10,394 bases of DNA from Entamoeba histolytica HM-1:IMSS (GCF_000208925.1 NW_001915252.1:1374-11767), one strand, 5' to 3'. Shown: positions 1 to 8,253, numbered from the stretch's first letter. Translations and numbers: made by a program. Notes: generated by a model from the letters alone, not told the origin.

Positions 1-1049
1 AGGCGTATAACTCTTTATACATATAATTCAACAATCTTTTGTTATTCTTTCTTATATGCATCTTCTATCATTTATTTTCTTCATTCCTTCTTCTTTTATT
101 TATATTTTGTTATATTCTCTATGTTGTATATTCTTTTTCAATTTTTTATATCAATAATATCTTCTTCTTTTTCTTTTTCCGTTATTCATATATCTTCTTT
201 ACTTGTATTTCATTTTCTTATACTTATAATTCTTTATCTGATTTGTATAGCCATCATAACCTTTATAATTTTTGCTTAATTTGTGGCATTTTATGCACCA
301 CAAGATTGTATAGAATATCATATGAAATCAAGTAGATAATAGTAATAAGATGAAGAAAAGAATATATAAATCAAGTACTAAATATCATTAAGAAGAAATA
401 AAAAACTAGAAAAGAAGAAAAAGATAAATAATATCAGACTAACAACAAAGTTAAGAAAATTAACAAAGAAGGAAATAGAGAAATAGAAAATATACTGTTA
501 ATAAAGATACAACAACGATAATATCAACATGAATGAATAAGAAAATGAAAGAAATTACACCAATGAAAAATGGATGAATAAAAATAATTGAGAATAAGAA
601 ATATATATAAAGAAACAAGAAATAAAAACAAACAATAAGAAATGAAAATCAATAAAACAGAAAAATAAAGTAAGTGGTTTTGAAATAATTAGTTAAAAGG
701 AAAAGAGGATATTTAAATAAAAGAAATAAACAGAAAATAATTTCAGTCAATTCGTTAGTGAATTAAGAAAACATTAAAATAAAAAAGAATTAAAAATTGA
801 AAATTGAAAATGAAATTATCAACGAAGTTAAAAAAATACAAATGTCAAGGAACAATGTTTGTACCACAACAAATAAAATCCTTAGGATAATGTGTTAACA
901 GTAAAGTGAATAATTGCTAATACCACATAAATATCTAGACAAGAGATAACCAAAACTATTAATACTTATTTAAGCTCCTATTTATTTAATTAAATTAAAT
1001 CAAAAAATAAAAAAAACATCATCTTATTATTTAAAATCATTCAATTCAA
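1..1049. other. Gene-free flank with two opposite composition blocks
   Basis: No gene is supported here. Bases 1 to about 305 are T-rich and T/C-runny on the plus strand. Bases about 310-860 are strongly A-rich and purine-rich, with stops in all frames every few tens of bases. Bases about 840-1000 are slightly more complex. A 98-residue open frame in the first block is almost all Phe, Ile, Tyr, Leu and Ser, as expected from translating T-rich DNA, so it is not called. The A-rich block could be an eroded plus-strand coding region, since Entamoeba coding strands are A-rich, but no family is recognisable. The segment nearest 1050 must hold the helicase 3' UTR and polyadenylation signals; several TAATT-like motifs are present but none stands out. 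Confidence 0.6.
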
Positions 1050-2852
1050 TCATTTCTTTAAGGACCTGACAAATCGTAATTGTTCTTCAATATCTCCAAC
1101 TTCTAAATTTTTTGGGGAAACAAAGTGTTGCCTTTTTTGATCTCTTTTTGATTTTCCTTTAGGTTTATTTGGAGTGTCATGAATTTCTTTAAGTTGTAAT
1201 CCAATTAAAAAGTCAGCTTTATTTGTTCCATGATATTTAGTAATTTGATATCTTTTTAAAAGGTCCTTTAATTCTTCTTTTAATTCAAAAATTTTCATTT
1301 TTTCAAGTTTTTCATTTCTTTGTCTTTCAACTCTTTCGTCTTCTGTTTCCTCATCACTTGATTGGTCATCAATATCTAAAGCCTTTTTAAGAGCTTTATC
1401 ATTACTAATTTTTTTATGTTGTTGATTAGTGTTAGATATTTTACGAGCGAGTGAAAGGATTTTCTTAGCAAAGTTATAAGGTTTAGCATCAAGTTTTATC
1501 ATTGGGAAATCTTTTTTCTTTAATGTTTTTAATAAATGTTCATATGGTGTTTTATCTTCTTTCTCAACAAATACTATACATAACCCACTTCTTCCTGCAC
1601 GTGCTGTTCTACCACTTCTATGAACATATAATTCAGATGTTCTTGGTAAATCATAATGAATAACAGTTTTTACATCATCAATATCAATACCACGTGCAGA
1701 AACATCAGTAGTAAATAATGCAATATCATTTCCTTTTGTAAACTTTTCAATATTCCTAAGTCGTTGACTCATTTCCATTCCACTATATAAACTACATACA
1801 GAACACCCAATCATTTGAAATAATGGAACAAGTCTTTTAATCATAGTAATTGCATTAACAAATACTAAAGTTTTTCCTGGTTTCATATAAGTAAGAATAT
1901 AAAATAATGCTTCATCTCTTACAAGACTTGGTACAACTACTTTCTTTTCTTCCATTTGTTCTACTGTTTGTTGTGGTGTAGAAATATCAATTAATTCAGC
2001 GTCATTCAATTTTAATTTTTGTAACATTCTAGTTAATTCATCTTCACCATTTGAAGAATATTTTTTAGCCATCATTTCACTTGCAAGAATCATTGTAGCA
2101 GAAAAAACAAATGTTTGTTTTTCTTTATTATTAAATATGTCTAATAATTTTGTAAAATCAACAAAATGTCCTTTTTCTAATAAACGGTCTGCTTCATCTA
2201 ATACAATAAATGGAATTTCAGGTAATGTTTGAAGAACATTATGTTCAGTTTCAGAATATAATTCATATATTCTTCCTGGTGTACCAATAACAATTGTAGG
2301 TTCTTGTGAAAGAAGTCTTACTTGTTTTGGAATTGCCATTCCTCCAACAATAACTAAACTTGTAAATTGTGGAAGATATTTAATTAATTTTTTAAAATGT
2401 TCATTTATTTGTACTGCTAATTCACGTGTTGGAACAATAATTACACATTGTGTAGAATCTGTTTTATCTAATTCAATTAATCGTTGTACAATTGGAATTA
2501 AAAATGATAATGTTTTACCACTTCCAGTAGGTGCTGATCCAACAATATCTTTATGAAATTTTAATGCTTTTTTAATTGATAATTGTTGAATTTCAGTTGG
2601 ATTAATAAATCCTAAATCATATAAAGCTCTAATTATTCTTAAATCTAACTTATATAATTTCATCCATTTTTTCATTTCAATCATTAATAAATTATCATCA
2701 ATTTCTTCTTCTTCCATCTTTTTTTTTTCTTCTTTACTACTCTCTTCTTCTTCATTTTCTTCTTTAATACTTTCTTCTTCTTTTATTTCTTCCATTTTTT
2801 GGTATTCTTCTGACATAAAAAGGGTTTTCTTCTTTTTTAATTCTTTTTTCAT
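1050..2852 (-). CDS. DEAD-box ATP-dependent RNA helicase, MAK5/DDX24-like
   Basis: A 600-residue protein with the full set of SF2 DEAD-box motifs: Q motif GFINPTEIQ (81-89) with Trp63 upstream, Walker A APTGSGKT (107-114), PTREL (141-145), GG (170-171), TPGR (191-194), DEAD (219-222), SAT (251-253), LVFVN (329-333), TTDVSARGID (381-390) and HRSGRTARAG (411-420). All look catalytically intact. Details of the second RecA domain, such as SQRLRNIEKF, VIHYDLPRTSELYVHRSGR and a following LARKI segment, resemble the Mak5/DDX24 subfamily. That subfamily acts in the nucleolus in 60S ribosomal subunit assembly, so the same role is inferred here. The N-terminus (1-60) is a Lys/Glu low-complexity stretch. 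Residues about 494-512 are acidic, 515-557 resemble a SAP-type helix pair (inference), and 560-600 is a basic tail. No intron is evident. Met13 at 2816 is a credible alternative start. The subfamily call is less certain than the DEAD-box call. Confidence 0.93.
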   Translation of the reverse strand: MKKELKKKKTLFMSEEYQKMEEIKEEESIKEENEEEESSKEEKKKMEEEEIDDNLLMIEMKKWMKLYKLDLRIIRALYDLGFINPTEIQQLSIKKALKFHKDIVGSAPTGSGKTLSFLIPIVQRLIELDKTDSTQCVIIVPTRELAVQINEHFKKLIKYLPQFTSLVIVGGMAIPKQVRLLSQEPTIVIGTPGRIYELYSETEHNVLQTLPEIPFIVLDEADRLLEKGHFVDFTKLLDIFNNKEKQTFVFSATMILASEMMAKKYSSNGEDELTRMLQKLKLNDAELIDISTPQQTVEQMEEKKVVVPSLVRDEALFYILTYMKPGKTLVFVNAITMIKRLVPLFQMIGCSVCSLYSGMEMSQRLRNIEKFTKGNDIALFTTDVSARGIDIDDVKTVIHYDLPRTSELYVHRSGRTARAGRSGLCIVFVEKEDKTPYEHLLKTLKKKDFPMIKLDAKPYNFAKKILSLARKISNTNQQHKKISNDKALKKALDIDDQSSDEETEDERVERQRNEKLEKMKIFELKEELKDLLKRYQITKYHGTNKADFLIGLQLKEIHDTPNKPKGKSKRDQKRQHFVSPKNLEVGDIEEQLRFVRSLKK

Positions 2853-2859
2853 AATTCAT
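2764..2859 (-). other. Upstream ATG with overlapping 31-codon reading frame
   Basis: An ATG at 2859-2857 lies seven bases before the helicase ATG at 2852, in a different frame. It opens 31 codons, mostly Lys, Arg and Asn, before TAA at 2766-2764, and so overlaps both candidate helicase starts. If the transcript begins upstream of 2859 this ATG would compete with the main start. Entamoeba 5' UTRs are typically only a few to about 20 bases, so the mRNA may instead begin downstream of it. It is a point about start choice and is not proposed as a protein gene. Confidence 0.3.
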
Positions 2860-2866
2860 GGTTATA

Positions 2867-2876
2867 GTTTAATTAT
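2867..2876 (-). promoter_or_regulatory. TATA-like element upstream of the helicase
   Basis: Read on the minus strand, ATAATTAAAC matches the Entamoeba histolytica TATA-like consensus GTATTTAAA(G/C) at 8 of 10 positions. It ends about 15 bases before the ATG at 2852. Entamoeba TATA elements lie roughly 30 bases before transcription start, so a functional site here would put the mRNA start close to or inside the first ATG and favour Met13 (2816) as the true start. In DNA this AT-rich such a match can arise by chance. Confidence 0.25.
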
Positions 2877-3403
2877 TATTTCTTTTTACTATTTTTTTCC
2901 TTTTCTTCTTATCATTACTTCTTATTCTTTTATCTCTCAATTTCCTTCTTCCTTTTATTTTATCATTTCTTTTATATTCTCAAAATTATTATTAAAGAAA
3001 TGAACTGCCTTATTAAATTATTTAACTTTGATTATTCTTATTTCTTTGTTATTTTCTTTTCTAAATCTTTAAAGAGTATTATTCTCATTTCTTTTTGAAT
3101 ATTTACAATTTAAATTAACTAATTACTTTGGTTGTTAAATTAATTGCTGTATTTAACTCTTTTATCTTTTTGAAAAACTCCGATTCTAAAATATTTGAAA
3201 AAGTTTTTATTTTTCTTTTAGTGTTTGTTTTTTTGTTTTTTATATTCCATTTTATTTGTTAATTTCTATTTTTGTTGATGAATATACGTGTCAAATAATT
3301 TCAAGATCTAAAAATTAATACTTCAATAGTTTAGTTTTTAATTTATATGCTAAAAGTCATCGTTTTGACTAAAAAAGAAAAAAAAGACACGTGGATATGT
3401 ACA

Positions 3404-3432
3404 TAATTTAAACTGGATTTAGAAATTATTCA
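3404..3432 (+). promoter_or_regulatory. Candidate core promoter of the acidic repeat gene
   Basis: TAATTTAAAC at 3404-3413 matches the Entamoeba TATA-like consensus GTATTTAAA(G/C) at 8 of 10 positions. AAATTATTCA at 3423-3432 resembles the AAAAATTCA initiator, though longer by one base. The pair is spaced about as expected and would give a 5' UTR of roughly 20 bases before the ATG at 3451, typical for the genus. This also supports 3451 as the start. No GAAC element lies between or beside them. Confidence 0.35.
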
Positions 3433-3450
3433 AATATTATTTTGGATTTG

Positions 3451-4551
3451 ATGTCAACTCTTTTATTCGTTTTGTTAACATTGTTCTTAGCAGTTAATGC
3501 AGAAAATGAATCAGAAATGGATATGGATATTATGAATTTTGATGACAATGAATATGATTTGGAAATAAATGAAGAAGAAGATGATGAAGAAGAAGATGAT
3601 GAATATGAATTAGAAGACGAAGAAGAAGAAGACGAAGATGATGATGAAGAAGACGAAGATGATGATGAAGAAGACGAAGATGAAGAAGACGAAGAAGATG
3701 ATGAAGAAGATGATGAAGAAGAAGATGATGATGAAGAAGACGAAGAAGAAGAAGACGAAGAAGAAGAAGACGAAGAAGAAGAAGACGAAGATGAAGAAGA
3801 CGAAGATGAAGAAGACGAAGATGAAGAAGAAGAAGAAGAAGAAGAAGAAGATGATGATGATGAATATGAATTAGAAGACGAAGAAGAAGAAGACGAAGAA
3901 GATGAAGAAGAAGAAGAAGACGAAGAAGAAGAAGACGAAGAAGACGAAGAAGACGAAGAAGACGAAGAAGACGAAGAAGAAGAAGACGAAGAAGAAGAAG
4001 ACGAAGAAGAAGAAGACGAAGAAGATGAAGACGAAGAAGATGAAGACGAAGAAGATGAAGACGAAGAAGATGAAGACGAAGAAGATGAAGACGAAGAAGA
4101 TGAAGACGAAGATGATGAAGACGAAGATGATGAAGACGAAGATGATGAAGACGAAGATGATGAAGACGAAGATGATGAAGACGAAGATGATGAAGACGAA
4201 GATGATGAAGACGAAGATGATGAAGACGAAGATGATGAAGACGAAGATGATGAAGACGAAGATGATGAAGACGAAGATGATGAAGACGAAGATGATGAAG
4301 ACGAAGATGATGAAGACGAAGATGATGAAGACGAAGATGATGAAGACGAAGATGATGAAGACGAAGATGATGAAGACGAAGATGATGAAGACGAAGATGA
4401 TGAAGACGAAGATGATGAAGACGAAGATGATGATGATGATGATGAAGACGAAGATGATGATGATGAAGACGAAGATGATGATGATGAAGACGAAGATGAT
4501 GAAGACGAAGATGATGATGATGTAGTCCCATACGTATCAGGTAAACTTTAA
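3451..4551 (+). CDS. Secreted Asp/Glu-repeat protein
   Basis: About 366 residues from ATG 3451 to TAA 4549. The frame is open slightly upstream, but no ATG precedes 3451 in it. Residues 1-17 (MSTLLFVLLTLFLAVNA) form a typical signal peptide with cleavage likely after Ala17, so the product should enter the ER or secretory pathway. After a short mixed segment (to about residue 45) with Asn, Met, Tyr and Leu, the protein is almost only Asp and Glu for about 310 residues. It then ends in a short non-acidic tail, VVPYVSGKL. There are no Cys residues, no later membrane segment, no ER-retention signal and no known enzyme motif. Its repeats are listed separately. A polyanionic secreted or luminal protein could bind cations or basic proteins, but that is inference. 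I do not recognise a named family. The signal peptide, uninterrupted frame and plausible promoter argue that it is real and not just an open simple repeat. Confidence 0.75.
   Translation: MSTLLFVLLTLFLAVNAENESEMDMDIMNFDDNEYDLEINEEEDDEEEDDEYELEDEEEEDEDDDEEDEDDDEEDEDEEDEEDDEEDDEEEDDDEEDEEEEDEEEEDEEEEDEDEEDEDEEDEDEEEEEEEEEDDDDEYELEDEEEEDEEDEEEEEDEEEEDEEDEEDEEDEEDEEEEDEEEEDEEEEDEEDEDEEDEDEEDEDEEDEDEEDEDEEDEDEDDEDEDDEDEDDEDEDDEDEDDEDEDDEDEDDEDEDDEDEDDEDEDDEDEDDEDEDDEDEDDEDEDDEDEDDEDEDDEDEDDEDEDDEDEDDEDEDDEDEDDEDEDDDDDDEDEDDDDEDEDDDDEDEDDEDEDDDDVVPYVSGKL
3601..3899 (+). repeat. Spaced 38-bp in-frame direct repeat within the acidic gene
   Basis: The segment beginning gaatatgaattagaagacga occurs at 3601-3638 and again at 3862-3899, identical over 38 bp and 261 bp (87 codons) apart. 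It encodes EYELEDEEEEDE, one of the few places where Tyr and Leu break the acidic run. This suggests an older, longer duplication of the N-terminal acidic segment before the 15-bp units expanded. Confidence 0.9.
4021..4425 (+). repeat. 15-bp minisatellite, 27 in-frame units in two subtypes
   Basis: Units 4021-4110 are six perfect copies of gaagatgaagacgaa (Glu-Asp-Glu-Asp-Glu). Units 4111-4425 are 21 perfect copies of gatgatgaagacgaa (Asp-Asp-Glu-Asp-Glu). One A/T change distinguishes the subtypes, and each block is homogeneous with a sharp border at 4110. The unit is five codons, so gain or loss of units keeps the frame. Degenerate 9-, 12- and 15-bp relatives extend to about 3640 on the left and 4520 on the right. 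The perfect identity suggests recent expansion or ongoing homogenisation. Confidence 0.97.
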
Positions 4552-6035
4552 AATGAAGCAATAAATTATATATTTATTTATAAATATCTATTTAATTTTT
4601 TGGAAAAATGTTTAAGTATATGAAATTTATTATAGTAAAGTAATAAGTTGTAATTTAAAACCTAGACTGAGTTTGTACTATAAGAAACGATAGACATAAC
4701 AAGAGTTTATAAAGACAGACGACGATGATAAAAATAAATAACATATTCTATCTAATGACATTTTCTTAAATATTCAATTTCATTGATTTGATACATCATG
4801 TGTTATAATTATTATTAGTTTCATTACCTCGCATTATTATTTGAGTCTTTTGTCGATATATTTTATTGTGAGTGTATTTCCTCAAAAATGCCAGTATTAT
4901 GATTAATACATATTGTCTCTCATTTGTTTTGTATTATTCTGATTATTGTTCTTATATTTTTATTCATTATTTTCTCATCTATTTTTTGTATTTTTCAATT
5001 CATTCGAATATGTATTTGTTTTATTTTTTATTTTGAACATGAATTACATCATTACTCTGTCTTTTCTTTTATTTATTATTTCATATTCTAAAGTTCATAT
5101 TATTTCATATGAGTAATTCCTTATTATAATAAATGTAATTAATAATGTGTTGTTGTGCAATGAAATGGGTAGTATAAATGTATATGTTCTATTTCTTTAT
5201 GATATTTCTGATTTTGTATTTTATTACTTCTTCATTTTAATATGTATTTCAGTCAATTTGTATCCTTTTTTTAATAATTTTATATATTAATACTATACTT
5301 GTAATAATTGTTATATTTTTTGTATAACGTTTCTAATATCTTCATTTTCATTATTAATTGTATCTTTTCTTGTTCAAGTATTATTTATTTTCTTGTACAA
5401 TTAATATTTGAATATATTTATTCTATTTTATATTTATTTCTTTTCAGATTATCATTACCATTATATTAATTCTTATGCATGTCTCAAATGTCTCTTGATT
5501 TTATTCACTTCTTATTTTATTATTATTTTATACTCTTTTTTCTTCTTATTTCTTCTTTCAAAAATATCATTGTATTTTCTTTTGTTGCTTTTTCTCATAT
5601 TTTATCTTTATATTTTTTCTTTTTCAAATCTTTCAACTTTATTTTTGTTTCTTTCCTAATCCTCTCCTTTTATTTCTATTTTAACTTTTTATAATATTTG
5701 AACAACGTTATTGTTTGATTCTCTCTTGTATTTCCTGTATTTATTATTTTTATTCTTTTTAATTGATTTATTACTTTATTTGCTTTTCTTCAGTTCTATG
5801 TTTGATTGTTGTTTATATACAATAAATATATTTTATTCTTTTATAAATGAATGAGTTAAACACGTTGTTTATTGTTTATTTGAATTATTTATTATTTCTG
5901 ATATTATTATATGATGTTTTTTTCTCTTCTATTATATTTTCTTTTTGTGCGTTTCTTTTAGCATTGATATTATACTTGTTTTAGTATTTTTATGTAGTAT
6001 TTTTATTGTTTATTTCTTTTTTTTTTTCTTTTAGA
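4552..6035. other. T-rich gene-free spacer
   Basis: No gene is supported. AATAAA follows the acidic gene's stop at about 4559 and TA-rich words follow, which suits its 3' end. 4640-4740 is more base-balanced and is not recognised. From about 4880 to 6030 the plus strand is T-rich with pyrimidine runs, ending in a T-tract at about 6015-6033 just before the LINE-related sequence. Open frames at 5408-5694 translate only to Phe, Ile, Leu, Ser and Tyr runs and are composition artefacts. The bias would fit eroded minus-strand coding sequence, but this cannot be shown. Confidence 0.55.
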
Positions 6036-6073
6036 AAAGAAGCTTACCGATTGATAATGGAAAATAATAATAG

Positions 6074-8247
6074 ATGGGTATGGTCAGGAAGCAGAATGCA
6101 TTATCTGCAAGACGATATGAAGATTATTTCAATTTGTATATGCACCTCTATCTCCAAAATAAAATAATAAGAGATAAATTTGATGAAATAAAAGAAATCC
6201 TAAAGAAAATCAATAGACTAGAAGATTTGGTCAAGGGAAGGAAATGGTACAGAATAAAGTGCATCATGAAATTAAAAGAATATTCTGAAGAAGGAATAAA
6301 AGTTAAAACACTAGAAAGAATAAAGTACCTAAAATATATGATGACAATGATAAAAGAAAGAATTAAATTTAATAAAAATGAAATAATCAGAATCAATACA
6401 AATAAAATCATGTTTGATTCTAATAAGAAAATTAGAATAAAGAAGAAACAAATAATGAAATATACCAAATAACGATATTACTTTAGAATATTGGAAATTG
6501 TTATATGAAACACAGGTGATATTAAATAAAGAGAATTGGAAAATAAAACAAATCACCTCGTGGAATGAAAGATATGTCAATTATGATAGTGTCATTATAA
6601 CATTAAATGAATTAAATTTAAGTATAATGAGAATAAGTAACTGGAAAGCACCAGGAATAGACACTATATATTTGTATTATTGAAAAGGATGTCATCATCA
6701 AGAGAAATCATTCTTAGTATCTTCAATGAATGGTTGAACTTCCCTGAAAACATCCCATTAGACATGGTAAGTGGAAGAACTTTATTAATCCACAAAGGAG
6801 GTGATATGAATGATGTCACTAATTATCGTCCTATCAGTTGTACAAATGTAATTATGAAAGTATTTACAACAATACTAAAAGAAAAGATTCACAGAAGACT
6901 TAACATGAATTGTGAATCATTTAAAATTAGTAGTAACCAATTGGGATGTAAGTTACAATCTTTAGCTGCTAAAGAAGGAATAATTAATAGTTATATGTTA
7001 AAGCAGTAGAAAGAAGAGAAATACCCAAAATATGTGGAGTCATATTATGACATTAAGAAAACATATGACACTGTCAACCACGAATGGGTAATTGAAACAT
7101 TAAAATATTTTAATTATGATGGAGTCATCAATGATATTATTGAAAGTATGATGACTAGATGGAAGATATTCATCGGCTATAAATTTAACGAATATCTAGG
7201 TAGTATTAAATTAAATAGAGGAATTTTACAATGTGATTCCTTATCCCCTCTACTCTTCATCATACAGATGAATGTAATTTCTCAAATCATCGAAGAGAAA
7301 TTCCCAAAATCAAATCACGCTTTATATATTGATGAAATGAAAATAATGGCAGAAAGTAGTGAAGAAATTGGAACAATCCCCTGTGAAGTTAATGATAAAT
7401 ACATCAAAAAGTGGACATTTTAGAAGATGGTTCAAGTCAAAAGGAGTAGATAAAACTACTACAGTGAAAGAATGGAAGTCAATCAATATTAAAAAGAATG
7501 CATTTCTACAATTAACTAAAATGCAAGATGGAGCAATATTTTGTGGGTATAGAAAATCAAAAATAATGAAAAATGAAAGATTAAAATACTCAACACTTTG
7601 TAAAGACAAGATAACTACAGTAGAACACATTCTACTATCTTGTATTTATCATAATAAATCACAAATGGAAAAACATGACAATGTTGGCATTATAATATTG
7701 ATTAATAAGAAAATATACATTAAATAAACAATATAAAAAACCTCCATATGAAACAACGTTCCAATATAAAGACATCACTATGATATGGAACAAACAAATC
7801 ATGCCTAAAAGTGAATGACAATACCACAAAATACCAGAGATATATGTATTAGATAATAAGAACAAAACTAGTCTATTATTTGATATGACTATTGTGGCTG
7901 ATCACAATATTAATTGAGTCTATTGGAAGAAAAGAAATAAATATAAGGAATTAAAGAATATGTTAATGAAAATAGAAAAACTAAAAGATGTCAAAATAAA
8001 TCCAGTAGTAATTTCAATAAACGGATTAATAAATAAAGAAAGTAATAGATTAATTAAAGAATTAAAAATTGATATTGACATCGAGAAAGAAATTAAAAAC
8101 CTTGTAATACAAAACATGATGGGTGTCATGGAATATTGCTTCTATCGCAGCAAAATATACTCAGTAGAGCTTCTAGAAGAAGACAAGTTGACAGGATTAG
8201 TCTCCCCTAAGCCATTAACAATAGAAGCTGGTTCTATTAATACTTAA
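6074..8247 (+). pseudogene. LINE ORF2 pseudogene: reverse transcriptase plus endonuclease
   Basis: Pieces in order: N-terminal basic region 6074-6472 (133 codons with stop), then a shift; 6459-6680 with NWKAPGID; a shift at about 6666-6682; 6680-7423 with GRTLLIHKGG and NYRPISC, TAG at 7007-7009, motif A YYDIKKTYD (Asp at 7049) and motif B LQCDSLSP; a shift plus apparent deletion near 7395-7415; 7359-7727 with WKSINIKKNAFLQLTKMQDG and a partial zinc finger; a shift at 7696-7727; and 7728-8247 with TGA at 7816-7818 and 7915-7917. The active-site YxDD box reads YIDE (7325-7336). In the endonuclease, Cys-x8-His-x4-Cys is present (7599-7643) but the first Cys is missing, and PDx12-14D reads PE-x14-D (7834-7884). 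The frame ends at TAA 8245. Known function: target-primed reverse transcription. This copy cannot encode an active enzyme. Confidence 0.9.
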
Positions 8248-8253
8248 TTAATT
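8190..8253 (+). repeat. LINE 3' tail shared with the adjacent SINE
   Basis: These 64 bases align without gaps to the reverse complement of 8730-8793 with 50 identities. The last 21 (8233-8253) are identical. The tail starts inside the ORF2 C-terminus (about 19 codons before the stop), so it is both coding and presumably the recognition end for target-primed reverse transcription. This is the expected relation between a LINE and the SINE that it mobilises. Confidence 0.85.

Larger units (their letters stand above)
2853..3450. other. Divergent intergenic region between helicase and acidic protein
   Basis: This is the only DNA between two divergently oriented genes, so it should hold both promoters. 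It is T-rich on the plus strand to about 3350 and then A-rich. Visible words include AATGAACT at 2999-3006, identical to the E. histolytica GAAC core promoter motif but about 445 bases before the plus-strand ATG. There is also a perfect CACGTG palindrome at 3388-3393, and an inverted partial copy (acgtgtc) near 3286-3292. No other open frame or RNA gene is supported. Confidence 0.5.
6040..8253 (+). mobile_element. Degenerate non-LTR retrotransposon (R4/EhLINE-like LINE)
   Basis: A LINE relic containing only ORF2-derived sequence: an N-terminal region, a reverse transcriptase, and a C-terminal restriction-enzyme-like endonuclease. That is the order in R2/R4-type elements, including Entamoeba LINEs. 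No ORF1 is recognisable upstream, so the copy appears 5'-truncated or internally shortened. The left edge is approximate and set where composition changes after the T-tract at 6015-6033. The right edge is set where similarity to the neighbouring SINE tail stops (8253). No poly(A) tail and no clear target-site duplication are visible. It lies about 1.5 kb downstream of the acidic gene, in the same orientation. Confidence 0.88.

Noticed and set aside
39..335. 98-residue plus-strand open frame rich in Phe, Ile, Tyr, Leu and Ser
   Set aside because: It is the translation expected from T-rich DNA, with no domain, no periodic membrane design and no supporting context.
956..968. ctattaatactta, a 13-base match to the LINE/SINE tail
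   Set aside because: The upstream bases do not align with the rest of the tail, and a short AT-rich match can occur by chance.
2999..3006. Exact AATGAACT, the Entamoeba GAAC promoter motif
   Set aside because: It lies about 445 bases before the plus-strand gene, and is in the wrong orientation for the helicase. Core GAAC elements sit close to the start site.
3530..4561. Long minus-strand Leu/His/Arg frame and plus-strand Lys/Met/Thr frames across the repeat
   Set aside because: These are shadows of the acidic repeat in other frames. The signal peptide and promoter support only the acidic frame. They are mentioned as a finding, not as genes.
4660..4700. gagtttgtacta near 4672, similar to gaatttgtacta in the SINE
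   Set aside because: The similarity ends after about 12 bases on both sides.
5408..5694. Two overlapping hydrophobic open frames
   Set aside because: Phe/Ile/Leu/Ser/Tyr low complexity from T-rich sequence, without a supported start or homology signal.
6074..6472. Reading the first LINE segment as a separate ORF1
   Set aside because: Its C-terminus runs, after a single frameshift, directly into sequence that leads into reverse transcriptase (EYWKLLYETQ then NWKAPGID), so it fits the N-terminal part of ORF2 better.
6148..6580. Minus-strand open frames across the LINE N-terminal region
   Set aside because: They are antisense to a recognisable LINE reading frame and have only hydrophobic low-complexity composition.
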